Source of the DNA: Deltaproteobacteria bacterium
GTDB lineage: Bacteria; Desulfobacterota; Desulfobulbia; Desulfobulbales; Desulfurivibrionaceae
Reading direction: 5' to 3'
Length of the DNA stretch: 49,876 nucleotides
NCBI GenBank assembly: GCA_013349285.1
Contig: DUZU01000023.1
Location: 1-49,876, forward strand
The notes beneath the pieces were generated by a model. The model made no database searches. It saw only the letters and a program-made list of their open reading frames with translations, and was not told the DNA's origin. How positions within the stretch are numbered: the first letter of the stretch is position 1; each line of letters opens with the position of its first letter. This document shows positions 42,690-49,876 of this stretch, piece by piece. The translations under genes and the position numbers were made by a program.

Positions 42690-44321
42690 ATGATTCACCT
42701 GACCGACATCAGCAAGCAGCATGGCTCACAGATTCTCTTTCAAAACGCCAGCTTCCAGATCCTGCCCGGCACCAAGACCGGCCTGGTCGGCCCCAACGGC
42801 GCGGGCAAGAGTACCATTTTCCGTTTAATTACCGGAGAAGAGGAAGCGGACAAAGGTGAGATCTCCTGCGCCAAAAAAACAGTGATCGGTTACTTTTCCC
42901 AGGATGTCGGCGAAATGGCCGGCCGTTCCGCTCTGGAAGAAACCATGTCCACGGCGGCCGAGGTCATGGAGCTGGGCGAACAGATCAAGGAAATGGAAGA
43001 GGCGATGGCGCTGCCCATGGACGACGAAGCCATGGCGGCCCTGCTCGAGCGCTACGGCAACGCCGTCGAGGAATTCGAGCACCGCGGCGGCTATGACCTT
43101 GAGACCCGCGCCCAAAGCGTATTGACCGGGCTCGGCATCGGCCCGGATGATTACCACCGGCCGGTGGAGTCGTTCAGCGGCGGCTGGAAAATGAGAATCG
43201 CTCTCTCCAAAATCCTTACCCTCAACCCCGACGTCCTGCTCCTCGACGAGCCCACCAACCATCTCGACGTGGAGTCCATTGTCTGGCTGGAGGAATGGAT
43301 CGCCAAGGAGTTCAAAGGCGCACTGCTGATGACCTGCCATGACCGCGACTTCATGAACCGGGTGGTGACCAGGATCATCGAGGTGGGCAACATGACCATT
43401 ACCACTTACAACGGCAACTATGACTTCTACCTGCGGGAGCGCGAAATCCGGCGGGAGCAGTTGCTCGCCAGCTACCGCCGCCAGCAGGAAATGCTGGCCA
43501 AGGAGGAAGATTTCATCGCCCGCTTCGCGGCCCGGGCCTCCCATGCCGCGCAGGTCCAATCCCGGGTTAAAAAACTGGAAAAGATCGAGCGCATCGAGTT
43601 GCCGCCCGAGCAGAGGGTGACCAAATTCGACTTCACCGAACCGCCCAGAAGCGGCGACGACGTAATCAGCATGGAAAATCTCGGCAAGGTCTGGCCCATG
43701 GATGACGGCCGCGAAAAATCAATCTTCAGCGGACTCACCGGGGTCATCCGCCGCCAGGAAAAAATCGCGGTGGTAGGAGTTAACGGCGCCGGCAAATCGA
43801 CCCTGCTCAAGGTTCTGGCCGGCAAAACATCCCCGACCACCGGCAGCGTCAGTCTGGGCGCCAACGTCAACCTCGGCTACTTCAGCCAGCATGCCATGGA
43901 CGTGCTCAACCCGGCCTGGACGGTTTTTGAAACCATCCAGGCCGCGATCCCCCAAGCCAACATCGGGGTGGTCCGCAACCTGGGCGCGGCCTTTCTTTTT
44001 TCAGGGGACGACATCGACAAACGGATCGCCAACCTCTCGGGCGGCGAAAAAAGCCGGGTAGTGCTGGCGACCATGCTGGCCCGGCCCATCAACCTGCTGA
44101 TCCTTGACGAGCCCACCAACCACCTCGACATCCAATCCCGGGAAACCCTGCTGGAGGCCCTTAAAAAATTCACCGGCACGGTGGTGCTGGTCAGCCACGA
44201 TCGCCATTTCCTGCGCTCCCTGGTGGACCGGGTATACGAGGTTGACCATGGCGAGATGAGAATTTACGAAGGGGACTACGAATATTATCTGCACAAGAGC
44301 GAAAAACTAGCAAGCGCCTGA
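42690..44321 (+). CDS. ABC-F family ATPase
   Basis: 543 residues with two ABC domains and no membrane domain. Walker A: 'GLVGPNGAGKSTIFR' and 'AVVGVNGAGKSTLLK'; signature 'FSGGWKMRIALS' and 'LSGGEKSRVVLA'; Walker B 'DVLLLDEPTNHLD' and 'NLLILDEPTNHLD'. The linker (~245-310) holds a coiled coil with 'RREQLLASYRRQQEMLAKEEDFIARFAARASHAAQVQSRVK'. It acts on ribosomes (EttA/Uup-type) and is not a transporter. ATG 42690 follows GGAGACAAGTA. Confidence 0.95.
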   Translation: MIHLTDISKQHGSQILFQNASFQILPGTKTGLVGPNGAGKSTIFRLITGEEEADKGEISCAKKTVIGYFSQDVGEMAGRSALEETMSTAAEVMELGEQIKEMEEAMALPMDDEAMAALLERYGNAVEEFEHRGGYDLETRAQSVLTGLGIGPDDYHRPVESFSGGWKMRIALSKILTLNPDVLLLDEPTNHLDVESIVWLEEWIAKEFKGALLMTCHDRDFMNRVVTRIIEVGNMTITTYNGNYDFYLREREIRREQLLASYRRQQEMLAKEEDFIARFAARASHAAQVQSRVKKLEKIERIELPPEQRVTKFDFTEPPRSGDDVISMENLGKVWPMDDGREKSIFSGLTGVIRRQEKIAVVGVNGAGKSTLLKVLAGKTSPTTGSVSLGANVNLGYFSQHAMDVLNPAWTVFETIQAAIPQANIGVVRNLGAAFLFSGDDIDKRIANLSGGEKSRVVLATMLARPINLLILDEPTNHLDIQSRETLLEALKKFTGTVVLVSHDRHFLRSLVDRVYEVDHGEMRIYEGDYEYYLHKSEKLASA

Positions 44322-44338
44322 GACGCCTTCCTGAGCCA

Positions 44339-44354
44339 GGGGGCATCAGCCCCC
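44339..44354. repeat. Hairpin spanning the yciH stop codon
   Basis: GGGGGC-atca-GCCCCC lies between the ABC-F gene and yciH and covers the yciH stop. It may end the ABC-F transcript, but there is no T-run. Confidence 0.35.
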
Positions 44355-44717
44355 GGCCCGCTTGACCGTATACCCCTGCTTCCCGAGCTCCGCGACCAGA
44401 AGATCCCTTTTATCACCCTGGATTTCAATAACCCCGTCCCGCACCGAGCCGCCGCTGCCGCAGAGCTGCTTGAGGCGACTGGCCATTTGCTTGAGCCCGG
44501 CCTGGTCAAGATCCAGACCGGTAATCAGGGTCACCCCCTTACCCTTGCGCCCCTTGGTCTCCCGGCTGATCCGGACAATGCCGTCGCCTTTCCCCCCAGG
44601 CAGCTGCCGGCGGCAGCTGCATTGGCCAACCGCCTTGCCGCAACCGGGACACATCCGGCCGACCTCGGTTGAATAAACCATCCCCCCACTTACCCTGTTA
44701 CTTTTGCGCATCGCCAT
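44346..44717 (-). CDS. yciH: SUI1/eIF1-like protein YciH
   Basis: 123 residues. An N-terminal zinc finger 'MCPGCGKAVGQCSC' (four cysteines) is followed by the SUI1 fold 'GKGVTLITGLDLDQAGLKQMASRLKQLCGSGGSVRDGVIEIQGDKRDLL'. E. coli YciH influences translation initiation fidelity. ATG 44717 is used; ATG 44711 is an alternative. It is downstream of the CACHE-type kinase on the opposite side of the ABC-F gene. Confidence 0.92.
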   Translation of the reverse strand: MAMRKSNRVSGGMVYSTEVGRMCPGCGKAVGQCSCRRQLPGGKGDGIVRISRETKGRKGKGVTLITGLDLDQAGLKQMASRLKQLCGSGGSVRDGVIEIQGDKRDLLVAELGKQGYTVKRAGG

Positions 44718-44749
44718 CTCAAGCCCATGGATAAAAAGCCGAGCAAACC

Positions 44750-47356
44750 CTAGCCCTGCTCATCAGCCCCAAGAATATCCTGAATTCTCCGGGCAAACTC
44801 ATTGGGCACCAACGGCTTATTGATAAAATCAGCACCGGAGCCCACCCCCACATGCGGGGAAATAATATCATCGGTATAACCGGACATAAATACGATTTTG
44901 ATCTGCGGCGCTACTGCCGCGACCTTTTGGGCCAACTCCCTGCCGCCCATCCCCGGCATGATGACATCGGTGAGCAACAGATCGATATGCTTGTCACGGT
45001 TCCCATCGATAATAGCCAGGGCCTCGCCGCCGCTGCCCGCTTCGATTATTGAATAACCAAGGGGCTGCAAGGTATCGACAATCAGTTTCCGAACATAAGA
45101 CTCATCATCCACCACCAGCAGCGTTTCCGTGCCTTGCCGCAGGGGCGCCGCTTCGGGTATGGCAACCTGGGCCGGCTCCGTAATTCCGCTCAACCGGGGG
45201 AAATAAATGCGAAAAGTAGTGCCGAGGGCAGGCTCACTGTCAACATGGATATGGGCCTTATGCTGCTGAACAATGCCGTAGACCATGGCCAGCCCGAGGC
45301 CGGTCCCACTACCTACATCCTTGGTGGTGAAAAAGGGATCAAATATTTTGTCCTGAATATCCTTTGACATTCCGGCTCCGCTATCACTGACGGCCAGGCA
45401 GACATAGGGGCCAGGCGCAACCCCTTCATGGCTTGCCGCATATTGGTCATCAAGAAAACAGTCGCTGATCTCGATACTCAATCTCCCGCCGTAGGGCATG
45501 GCATCCTTGGCATTTACCGCCAGATTCATGACGATCTGCTCAACTTGCCCGGCATCCGCCATGATCACCCCCTCTTGGGTCTGATCGATCAGATGAATCT
45601 CGACATCTTCACCGATCATTCGCTGCAGCATATTGGCCATATTGGAGATCAAACCACTGAGTCGAACCGGCTTCATCTCGATTTTCTGCTTACGGCTGAA
45701 GGCCAGCAGCTGCCGGGTGAGAACACTGGCCCGCACCGCCGAGGCATAGATCGCCTCCACCGGCTCCCGCAAATTTTCCGTCAGCTGCAACCGTTCCAGA
45801 AGGAGTTGCGAGTATCCCAAAATAACGGTGAGCATATTATTGAAATCATGGGCGACGCCGCCGGCAAGCCGCCCGATGGCCTTCATCTTATTTTCCTGCC
45901 GGAGTTGCCCTTCAAGCCGAAGCCTTTCCGTAACATCACGGGCACTGAAAACCACACCAACCGCTGTATTTTGGCGATCGAGAATAGGGGCGCAGCTCAC
46001 CTGTACATTTCTTTCCCCGCCGTCGGCGGCGACATAAACATAGTCATCTTCCCGACTGACGATTTGCCGACCGGCAACAATTTCAGCGATGGGCATCTGA
46101 ATCGGCTGACGATTATTGCCATCCACCAGGGGAAATATTTCCGCAATATTTTTACCGATAACCTCATCATGCCCCACCCCGAGCATTTTTTCGGCAGCGG
46201 CATTTACCAGCGCTATCTGCCCTGCGGTATCCGTGGTAATGACACCGTCGCTGATGCTGCGCAGGGTAACGTCCAACTGCTCCCTTTCGGCAAAAAGTTT
46301 TTTTTCGGAAAGATCCAGATTATGAAGGGCCATGGTTTTGGCCTGTATTTCCTGCTGCAGCTTGTTACTGTGAACAATCGCCTTGTCGGCCAGGGGACGC
46401 AGCAGCAGACTTATGATCCCCCGCACCCCGATAAAAATAAGCAGACAAATCAGGACAACGATAATCCCGACCTGCCGGTTTACGGAACGGAACAACTCCA
46501 GCTTGTCCATCCTGACCACCACCGCCCAGTCAGCATTATCAACTGGTTGATAGGCCGCCAGATCCCGGGAGCTTTCTTCAATACCAATGGTCTTACCGCC
46601 CCCCTGGTTAAGGGCATGACTAAAGGCTCGCTTGACAATCCCCACATATTCCGGATCCGGCTGAATTCGGCCGGAGGCCTCACGAAGTGGAAAAAAAAGC
46701 TCCGCCCCGCCTTTGGCCGCATAGCCCAGAATCATCTCTCCGCTGGCGCCCAGCCCTTTATAATCGGCGACAAGCTCCTGCAAGCGATCAATGGTGAACA
46801 TGACAAAATCCGTCCCCACCCGCTCACCCCGCCGATTGATTATCGGCGCGGCCACCACCATAAACCGGCGGCCGGCAACGGTTAGCGGGCCATGGACAAC
46901 GGGCATTTTCATCGCAGCATCAGGGACTATCTGATATTTTACGGGAATCGGCAAACCAACCTGCAACACCTGATGATCTTGCCGATCATACCGGGTTATA
47001 CCCTCGGCAAATTCGGAGGATTTCATGGCATCGATCATTTTAGGCTCGATGTCCTCAACCAGCGTTTTAAGATCGATCTCGCCCAGGTTGTACTTTTCCA
47101 GCATTGCCCGGATCCGGGAACGGCTGGTAATCTGCATCGCCGTTTCCTTGGCCTTGGATAAAAACTCGTCCACCGTAGAACATTTGGTCAGCACCGCAAA
47201 AACCAGATTGTTTTTTTGTTGGGATTTGAGCTGCTGATAAAGGGGAAGGATGGAAATGAACGCAACCGTTACGCTTAAGACAATCAAACCGACAACGGTC
47301 TTTCTCACCAGGGATTTCTCAAACTGCTCTTTAAAATTTTCGTGGCCGTTATCCAT
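44750..47356 (-). CDS. CACHE-domain hybrid histidine kinase with receiver
   Basis: 868 residues. TM1 ~20-40, extracytoplasmic dCACHE ~45-295 ('TRYDRQDHQVLQVGLPIPV', 'GTDFVMFTIDRLQELV'), TM2 ~300-322, PAS ~365-480 ('LRSISDGVITTDTAGQIALVNAAAEKML'), HisKA with His503 (GGVAHDFNNML), HATPase ('NLAVNAKDAMPYGG', 'SDSGAGM', 'GTGLGLAM'), and a C-terminal receiver with Asp797 (LLTDVIMPGMGG). The HDFNN box marks the HPK4-like subclass. CACHE domains bind small ligands such as organic acids or amino acids. There is no adjacent output regulator. Confidence 0.95.
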   Translation of the reverse strand: MDNGHENFKEQFEKSLVRKTVVGLIVLSVTVAFISILPLYQQLKSQQKNNLVFAVLTKCSTVDEFLSKAKETAMQITSRSRIRAMLEKYNLGEIDLKTLVEDIEPKMIDAMKSSEFAEGITRYDRQDHQVLQVGLPIPVKYQIVPDAAMKMPVVHGPLTVAGRRFMVVAAPIINRRGERVGTDFVMFTIDRLQELVADYKGLGASGEMILGYAAKGGAELFFPLREASGRIQPDPEYVGIVKRAFSHALNQGGGKTIGIEESSRDLAAYQPVDNADWAVVVRMDKLELFRSVNRQVGIIVVLICLLIFIGVRGIISLLLRPLADKAIVHSNKLQQEIQAKTMALHNLDLSEKKLFAEREQLDVTLRSISDGVITTDTAGQIALVNAAAEKMLGVGHDEVIGKNIAEIFPLVDGNNRQPIQMPIAEIVAGRQIVSREDDYVYVAADGGERNVQVSCAPILDRQNTAVGVVFSARDVTERLRLEGQLRQENKMKAIGRLAGGVAHDFNNMLTVILGYSQLLLERLQLTENLREPVEAIYASAVRASVLTRQLLAFSRKQKIEMKPVRLSGLISNMANMLQRMIGEDVEIHLIDQTQEGVIMADAGQVEQIVMNLAVNAKDAMPYGGRLSIEISDCFLDDQYAASHEGVAPGPYVCLAVSDSGAGMSKDIQDKIFDPFFTTKDVGSGTGLGLAMVYGIVQQHKAHIHVDSEPALGTTFRIYFPRLSGITEPAQVAIPEAAPLRQGTETLLVVDDESYVRKLIVDTLQPLGYSIIEAGSGGEALAIIDGNRDKHIDLLLTDVIMPGMGGRELAQKVAAVAPQIKIVFMSGYTDDIISPHVGVGSGADFINKPLVPNEFARRIQDILGADEQG

Positions 47357-47554
47357 CCTGCAAAAATCCCCCCGCTTTTTTTCGACCTAAAATGGCACAT
47401 CCGATTAAGGGGTTAACCCAAACCGGCGCAACATCCGACATTCCCCCGGCAGCGCTGACATGTTGCCCATCATTTTTGCGTATTCTGCCATAAGCGCAGG
47501 CAGGTTCGCAAGCAATCATTCCGTTTCTCAACGAAACGTCGAACCGAAAACCCG
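47357..47554. other. Intergenic region between tex and the CACHE kinase
   Basis: 198 bp with no gene. It reads AAAAAGCGGGGGGATTTTT just before the kinase start on the minus strand. I see no clear promoter or terminator. Confidence 0.4.
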
Positions 47555-49732
47555 TCATTCCCGGCGCAGGGAAAGGGCGATCCGTTTTCGTTGCAGATCA
47601 ACCTCCACCACCCGGGCCTCCACCTGTTGCCTCACCCGGACCACCTCGGCCGGATCCTTGACAAAGCGGTCGGCCAACTGGCTGATATGCACCAAGCCGT
47701 CCTGATGGACGCCGATATCGACAAAGGCCCCGAATTTCGTGATATTGGTGACAATGCCGGGCAGAACCATGCCCGGCTCCAGATCATCAATGGCGTGAAT
47801 TCCCGCAGCAAAGGCAAAGATGGAAAAATCCGCCCGCGGGTCGCGACCCGGTTTGGCAAGCTCCGCCATGATGTCGGTCAAAGTGGGCAACCCCACGCCC
47901 TCATCAATATAATCAGCCACCCGGATTGCCCGGCGCACTGTTTCCTGTTCCATAATATCGTGCAAAGTACAACCCGCATCCTTGACCATCCGTTCGACTA
48001 TCCCGTATCGCTCCGGGTGGACCCCGCTGCCGTCCAGGGGATTTACCGCGCCCCTGATTCTCAAAAAGCCGGCGCATTGTTCAAAAGCCTTGCCCCCTAA
48101 CCGCGCCACCTTCAAAAATTGCCGGCGGACGGTAAACGGACCATGTGCGGTGCGATAGGTGATGATGTTTTGCGCCAGAGCGGGGCCTACCCCGGAAACA
48201 AAGGCCAACAACTCGGCACTGGCCGTGTTGACCTCAACCCCGACGCCATTAACGCAGCTGACCACCACCTCGTGAAGACATCTTGTCAACTCAAGCTGGT
48301 TCACATCATGCTGGTACTGCCCCACCCCGATGGAACGCGGATCGACCTTGACCAATTCGGCCAGGGGATCCTGCAGCCTGCGGCCGATGGAAACCGCGCC
48401 GCGCACGGTCAGGTCGTGATCCGGGAACTCGGCCCTGGCTGCGGCAGAGGCAGAATAGACCGAAGCGCCGCGCTCATCGACCATGGCAATAATGGGAGCG
48501 CCGGGCAGGGATAAGCCCCTAATAAATTCCTCGGTCTCGCGCCCGGCGGTGCCGTTACCGATGGCAATGGCCTCAATCCGATGCTCTCGACAGAGGCTGA
48601 TCACCGTTCGCCCTGCCTCTTCGGCCTTAGGCCCGGAATGGGTAGGAAAAATAGTGGTAAAAGCAAGGAGGTTGCCCTGCCCGTCCAGGCAAACCAGTTT
48701 CGCCCCGGTACGAAAGCCTGGATCCAGTGCCATCACCCGTTTCGGCCCCATGGGCGGCGCAAGGAGAAGCTGCCTGAGATTTTCGGCAAATACCCCGATC
48801 GCCTCCTGATCGGCCCGTTGTTTAAGGCTTTGCCGCAACTCATTTTCCAAGGACGGGGCCAACAGGCGCCGGTAGCAATCATCAACCGCCAAGGCCACCT
48901 GGCTTCCTGCAAAGTCGCGGCTTTTGACATGACGCCGCTGAAGAAGGGCAAGGGCCTGTTCTTCCTCCGGGCGAATGATTACGGTGAGCGCCTTTTCATT
49001 TTCGCCACGCAAGATGGCCAGCAGGCGATGCCCGGCAATTTTAGCGGCCGGCTCGGCCCATGCAAAATAATCCTGAAACTTGACGCCTGCTTCCCGGTTC
49101 TTTTTCACCACCTTGGAGTTGACCCTGCTCTGCTTTGCAAAAAAATTGCGCAGCAGGGCGCGGCTCGACCTATCCTCGCTGATCCACTCAGCAATAATGT
49201 CCCGAGCCCCGGCCAAGGCCTCCGCCTCATCCGCCGCCCCTTGCCCGGGCTTGACAAAAGATTGACACCGCACCGGGCTGCCGTCCTGGGTAAAAATCTG
49301 CCGGGCCAACGGCTCAAGCCCCTTTTCCCGGGCAAGCATGGCCTTGGTTCTGCGCTTGGCCCGAAAGGGCAGATAAACATCCTCCAGGGTGGCCAGATCA
49401 GCGGCAGCCCCCAGGGCCGCATTCAACTCATCGCTTAACAGTTCGCGCTCGACAAGGGAAACCCGCATGGATTGACGCCGTCGGTCAAGCTCGCCAAGCC
49501 GGGCAAGCTGATCGCGAATCGCGCCGATCTGCATTTCATCGAGCAGGCCGGTGGCCTCCTTACGATACCTGGCGATAAACGGAACCGTGGCCCCATCGGC
49601 CAGCAAAACCGAGGTTGCCGCCACCTGTTCAATCCTGATCCCCAGAGTGCGAGCAATAAGGGCCAGATGAAGTTGCGCGGGCTGCGCATCGGCTGAGCCG
49701 GGGATAATATTTTTTTCATTTGGAGTTAACAA
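47555..49732 (-). CDS. tex: Transcription accessory protein Tex
   Basis: 725 residues. N-terminal helical domain ('EQVAATSVLLADGATVPFIARYRKEATGLLDEMQI', ~30-70), YqgF/RuvX-like RNase H domain with 'VMALDPGFRTGAKLVCLD' (~338), a helix-hairpin-helix region (~495-600, 'ELLAFVSGVGPALAQNIITYR'), and the C-terminal S1 RNA-binding domain ('LEPGMVLPGIVTNITKFGAFVDIGVHQDGLVHIS', ~650-720). Conserved in bacteria; it aids transcription and RNA surveillance. It starts at TTG 49732 with AAGGAA and GGTGA nearby; no in-frame ATG suits. Confidence 0.94.
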   Translation of the reverse strand: MLTPNEKNIIPGSADAQPAQLHLALIARTLGIRIEQVAATSVLLADGATVPFIARYRKEATGLLDEMQIGAIRDQLARLGELDRRRQSMRVSLVERELLSDELNAALGAAADLATLEDVYLPFRAKRRTKAMLAREKGLEPLARQIFTQDGSPVRCQSFVKPGQGAADEAEALAGARDIIAEWISEDRSSRALLRNFFAKQSRVNSKVVKKNREAGVKFQDYFAWAEPAAKIAGHRLLAILRGENEKALTVIIRPEEEQALALLQRRHVKSRDFAGSQVALAVDDCYRRLLAPSLENELRQSLKQRADQEAIGVFAENLRQLLLAPPMGPKRVMALDPGFRTGAKLVCLDGQGNLLAFTTIFPTHSGPKAEEAGRTVISLCREHRIEAIAIGNGTAGRETEEFIRGLSLPGAPIIAMVDERGASVYSASAAARAEFPDHDLTVRGAVSIGRRLQDPLAELVKVDPRSIGVGQYQHDVNQLELTRCLHEVVVSCVNGVGVEVNTASAELLAFVSGVGPALAQNIITYRTAHGPFTVRRQFLKVARLGGKAFEQCAGFLRIRGAVNPLDGSGVHPERYGIVERMVKDAGCTLHDIMEQETVRRAIRVADYIDEGVGLPTLTDIMAELAKPGRDPRADFSIFAFAAGIHAIDDLEPGMVLPGIVTNITKFGAFVDIGVHQDGLVHISQLADRFVKDPAEVVRVRQQVEARVVEVDLQRKRIALSLRRE

Positions 49733-49876
49733 AAGTCACCATTCCTTTCTTTCCAATAAAAGCACCGGGTTCAACCACAACCTTGACTTTTTAATAATTT
49801 TTCCGCATTACTATATATAATAAAAATCGGTACCTATACGCTGTTACCTTTATGATTTTGTCTCGGGGGGGAGGGG
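49733..49876. other. Right-edge upstream region of tex
   Basis: 144 bp, AT-rich (tattatatatag on the minus strand, a fair -10), ending in a C/G homopolymer patch (GGGGGGGAGGGG on plus). No gene is visible. The G-run at the very end could be genomic or an assembly-edge effect. Confidence 0.4.

Noticed and set aside
45428-46885. 485-codon open frame antisense to the CACHE kinase
   Set aside because: Shadow of a gene with clear kinase motifs; no start signals.

Overview
The window (about 50 kb, roughly 55% GC by eye) reads as chromosomal DNA of an anaerobic or microaerobic diazotroph. A sulfate-reducer-type Desulfobacterota member (Desulfobulbales-like) is the best guess. The reasons are the nifH-nifI1-nifI2-nifD-nifK gene order, the short NifK (457 aa) and long NifD (546 aa) typical of non-proteobacterial-type nitrogenases, a bactofilin/M23 pair, a DUF438 hemerythrin protein under an FNR-like box, and many sensor kinases. 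This is inference from gene content; no rRNA or tRNA gene is present to confirm it.

Layout. (1) 1-11.7 kb is a nitrogen island. On the minus strand lie nifH, nifI1, nifI2, nifD, nifK, a NifB-like protein that lacks the radical-SAM cysteines, and a [2Fe-2S] ferredoxin cut by the window edge. nifA is divergent on the plus strand. A glutamine-amidotransferase-like gene and glnK-amtB follow. A near-perfect sigma-54 promoter lies before nifH; weaker ones lie before nifA and glnK. NifA would activate transcription, while NifI1/NifI2 and GlnK/AmtB would adjust enzyme activity and ammonium uptake to nitrogen status. (2) 12-16 kb holds a flavin disulfide reductase, aat, and a cupin + hemerythrin/PAS pair behind a class-II FNR-type promoter. 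(3) 16-20 kb holds a periplasmic PhnD-like binding protein and a hybrid histidine kinase that probably form one sensory unit, then a macrodomain protein. (4) 20-25 kb holds an S4 protein, a bactofilin + M23 peptidase operon, Smr, HtpX and a HAD hydrolase. (5) 25-31 kb is more accessory: an isolated Mu gp16/GemA-like protein, orphan small proteins, DoxX, a pentapeptide-repeat lipoprotein, DUF488, an NlpC/P60 lipoprotein, and a WYL regulator with a perfect palindromic candidate operator. (6) 31-50 kb holds HD-GYP and PilZ c-di-GMP proteins, a sugar-kinase-like APH protein, RNA methyltransferases, TspO, a 741-residue protein I do not recognise, MsrAB, GIY-YIG, PpnP, an ABC-F ATPase, YciH/SUI1, a CACHE-type hybrid kinase and Tex.

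Mobile or repeated DNA is limited to REP/BIME-like elements (about 8.8, 9.8 and 26.0 kb) and a 105-bp nested inverted repeat between nifD and nifK. I see no CRISPR array, transposase, prophage, rRNA or tRNA. The most unusual items are the cysteine-less NifB-NifX-type fusion at the end of the nifHDK operon, the palindromic element splitting nifD from nifK, and the large unrecognised protein at 37.4-39.6 kb.
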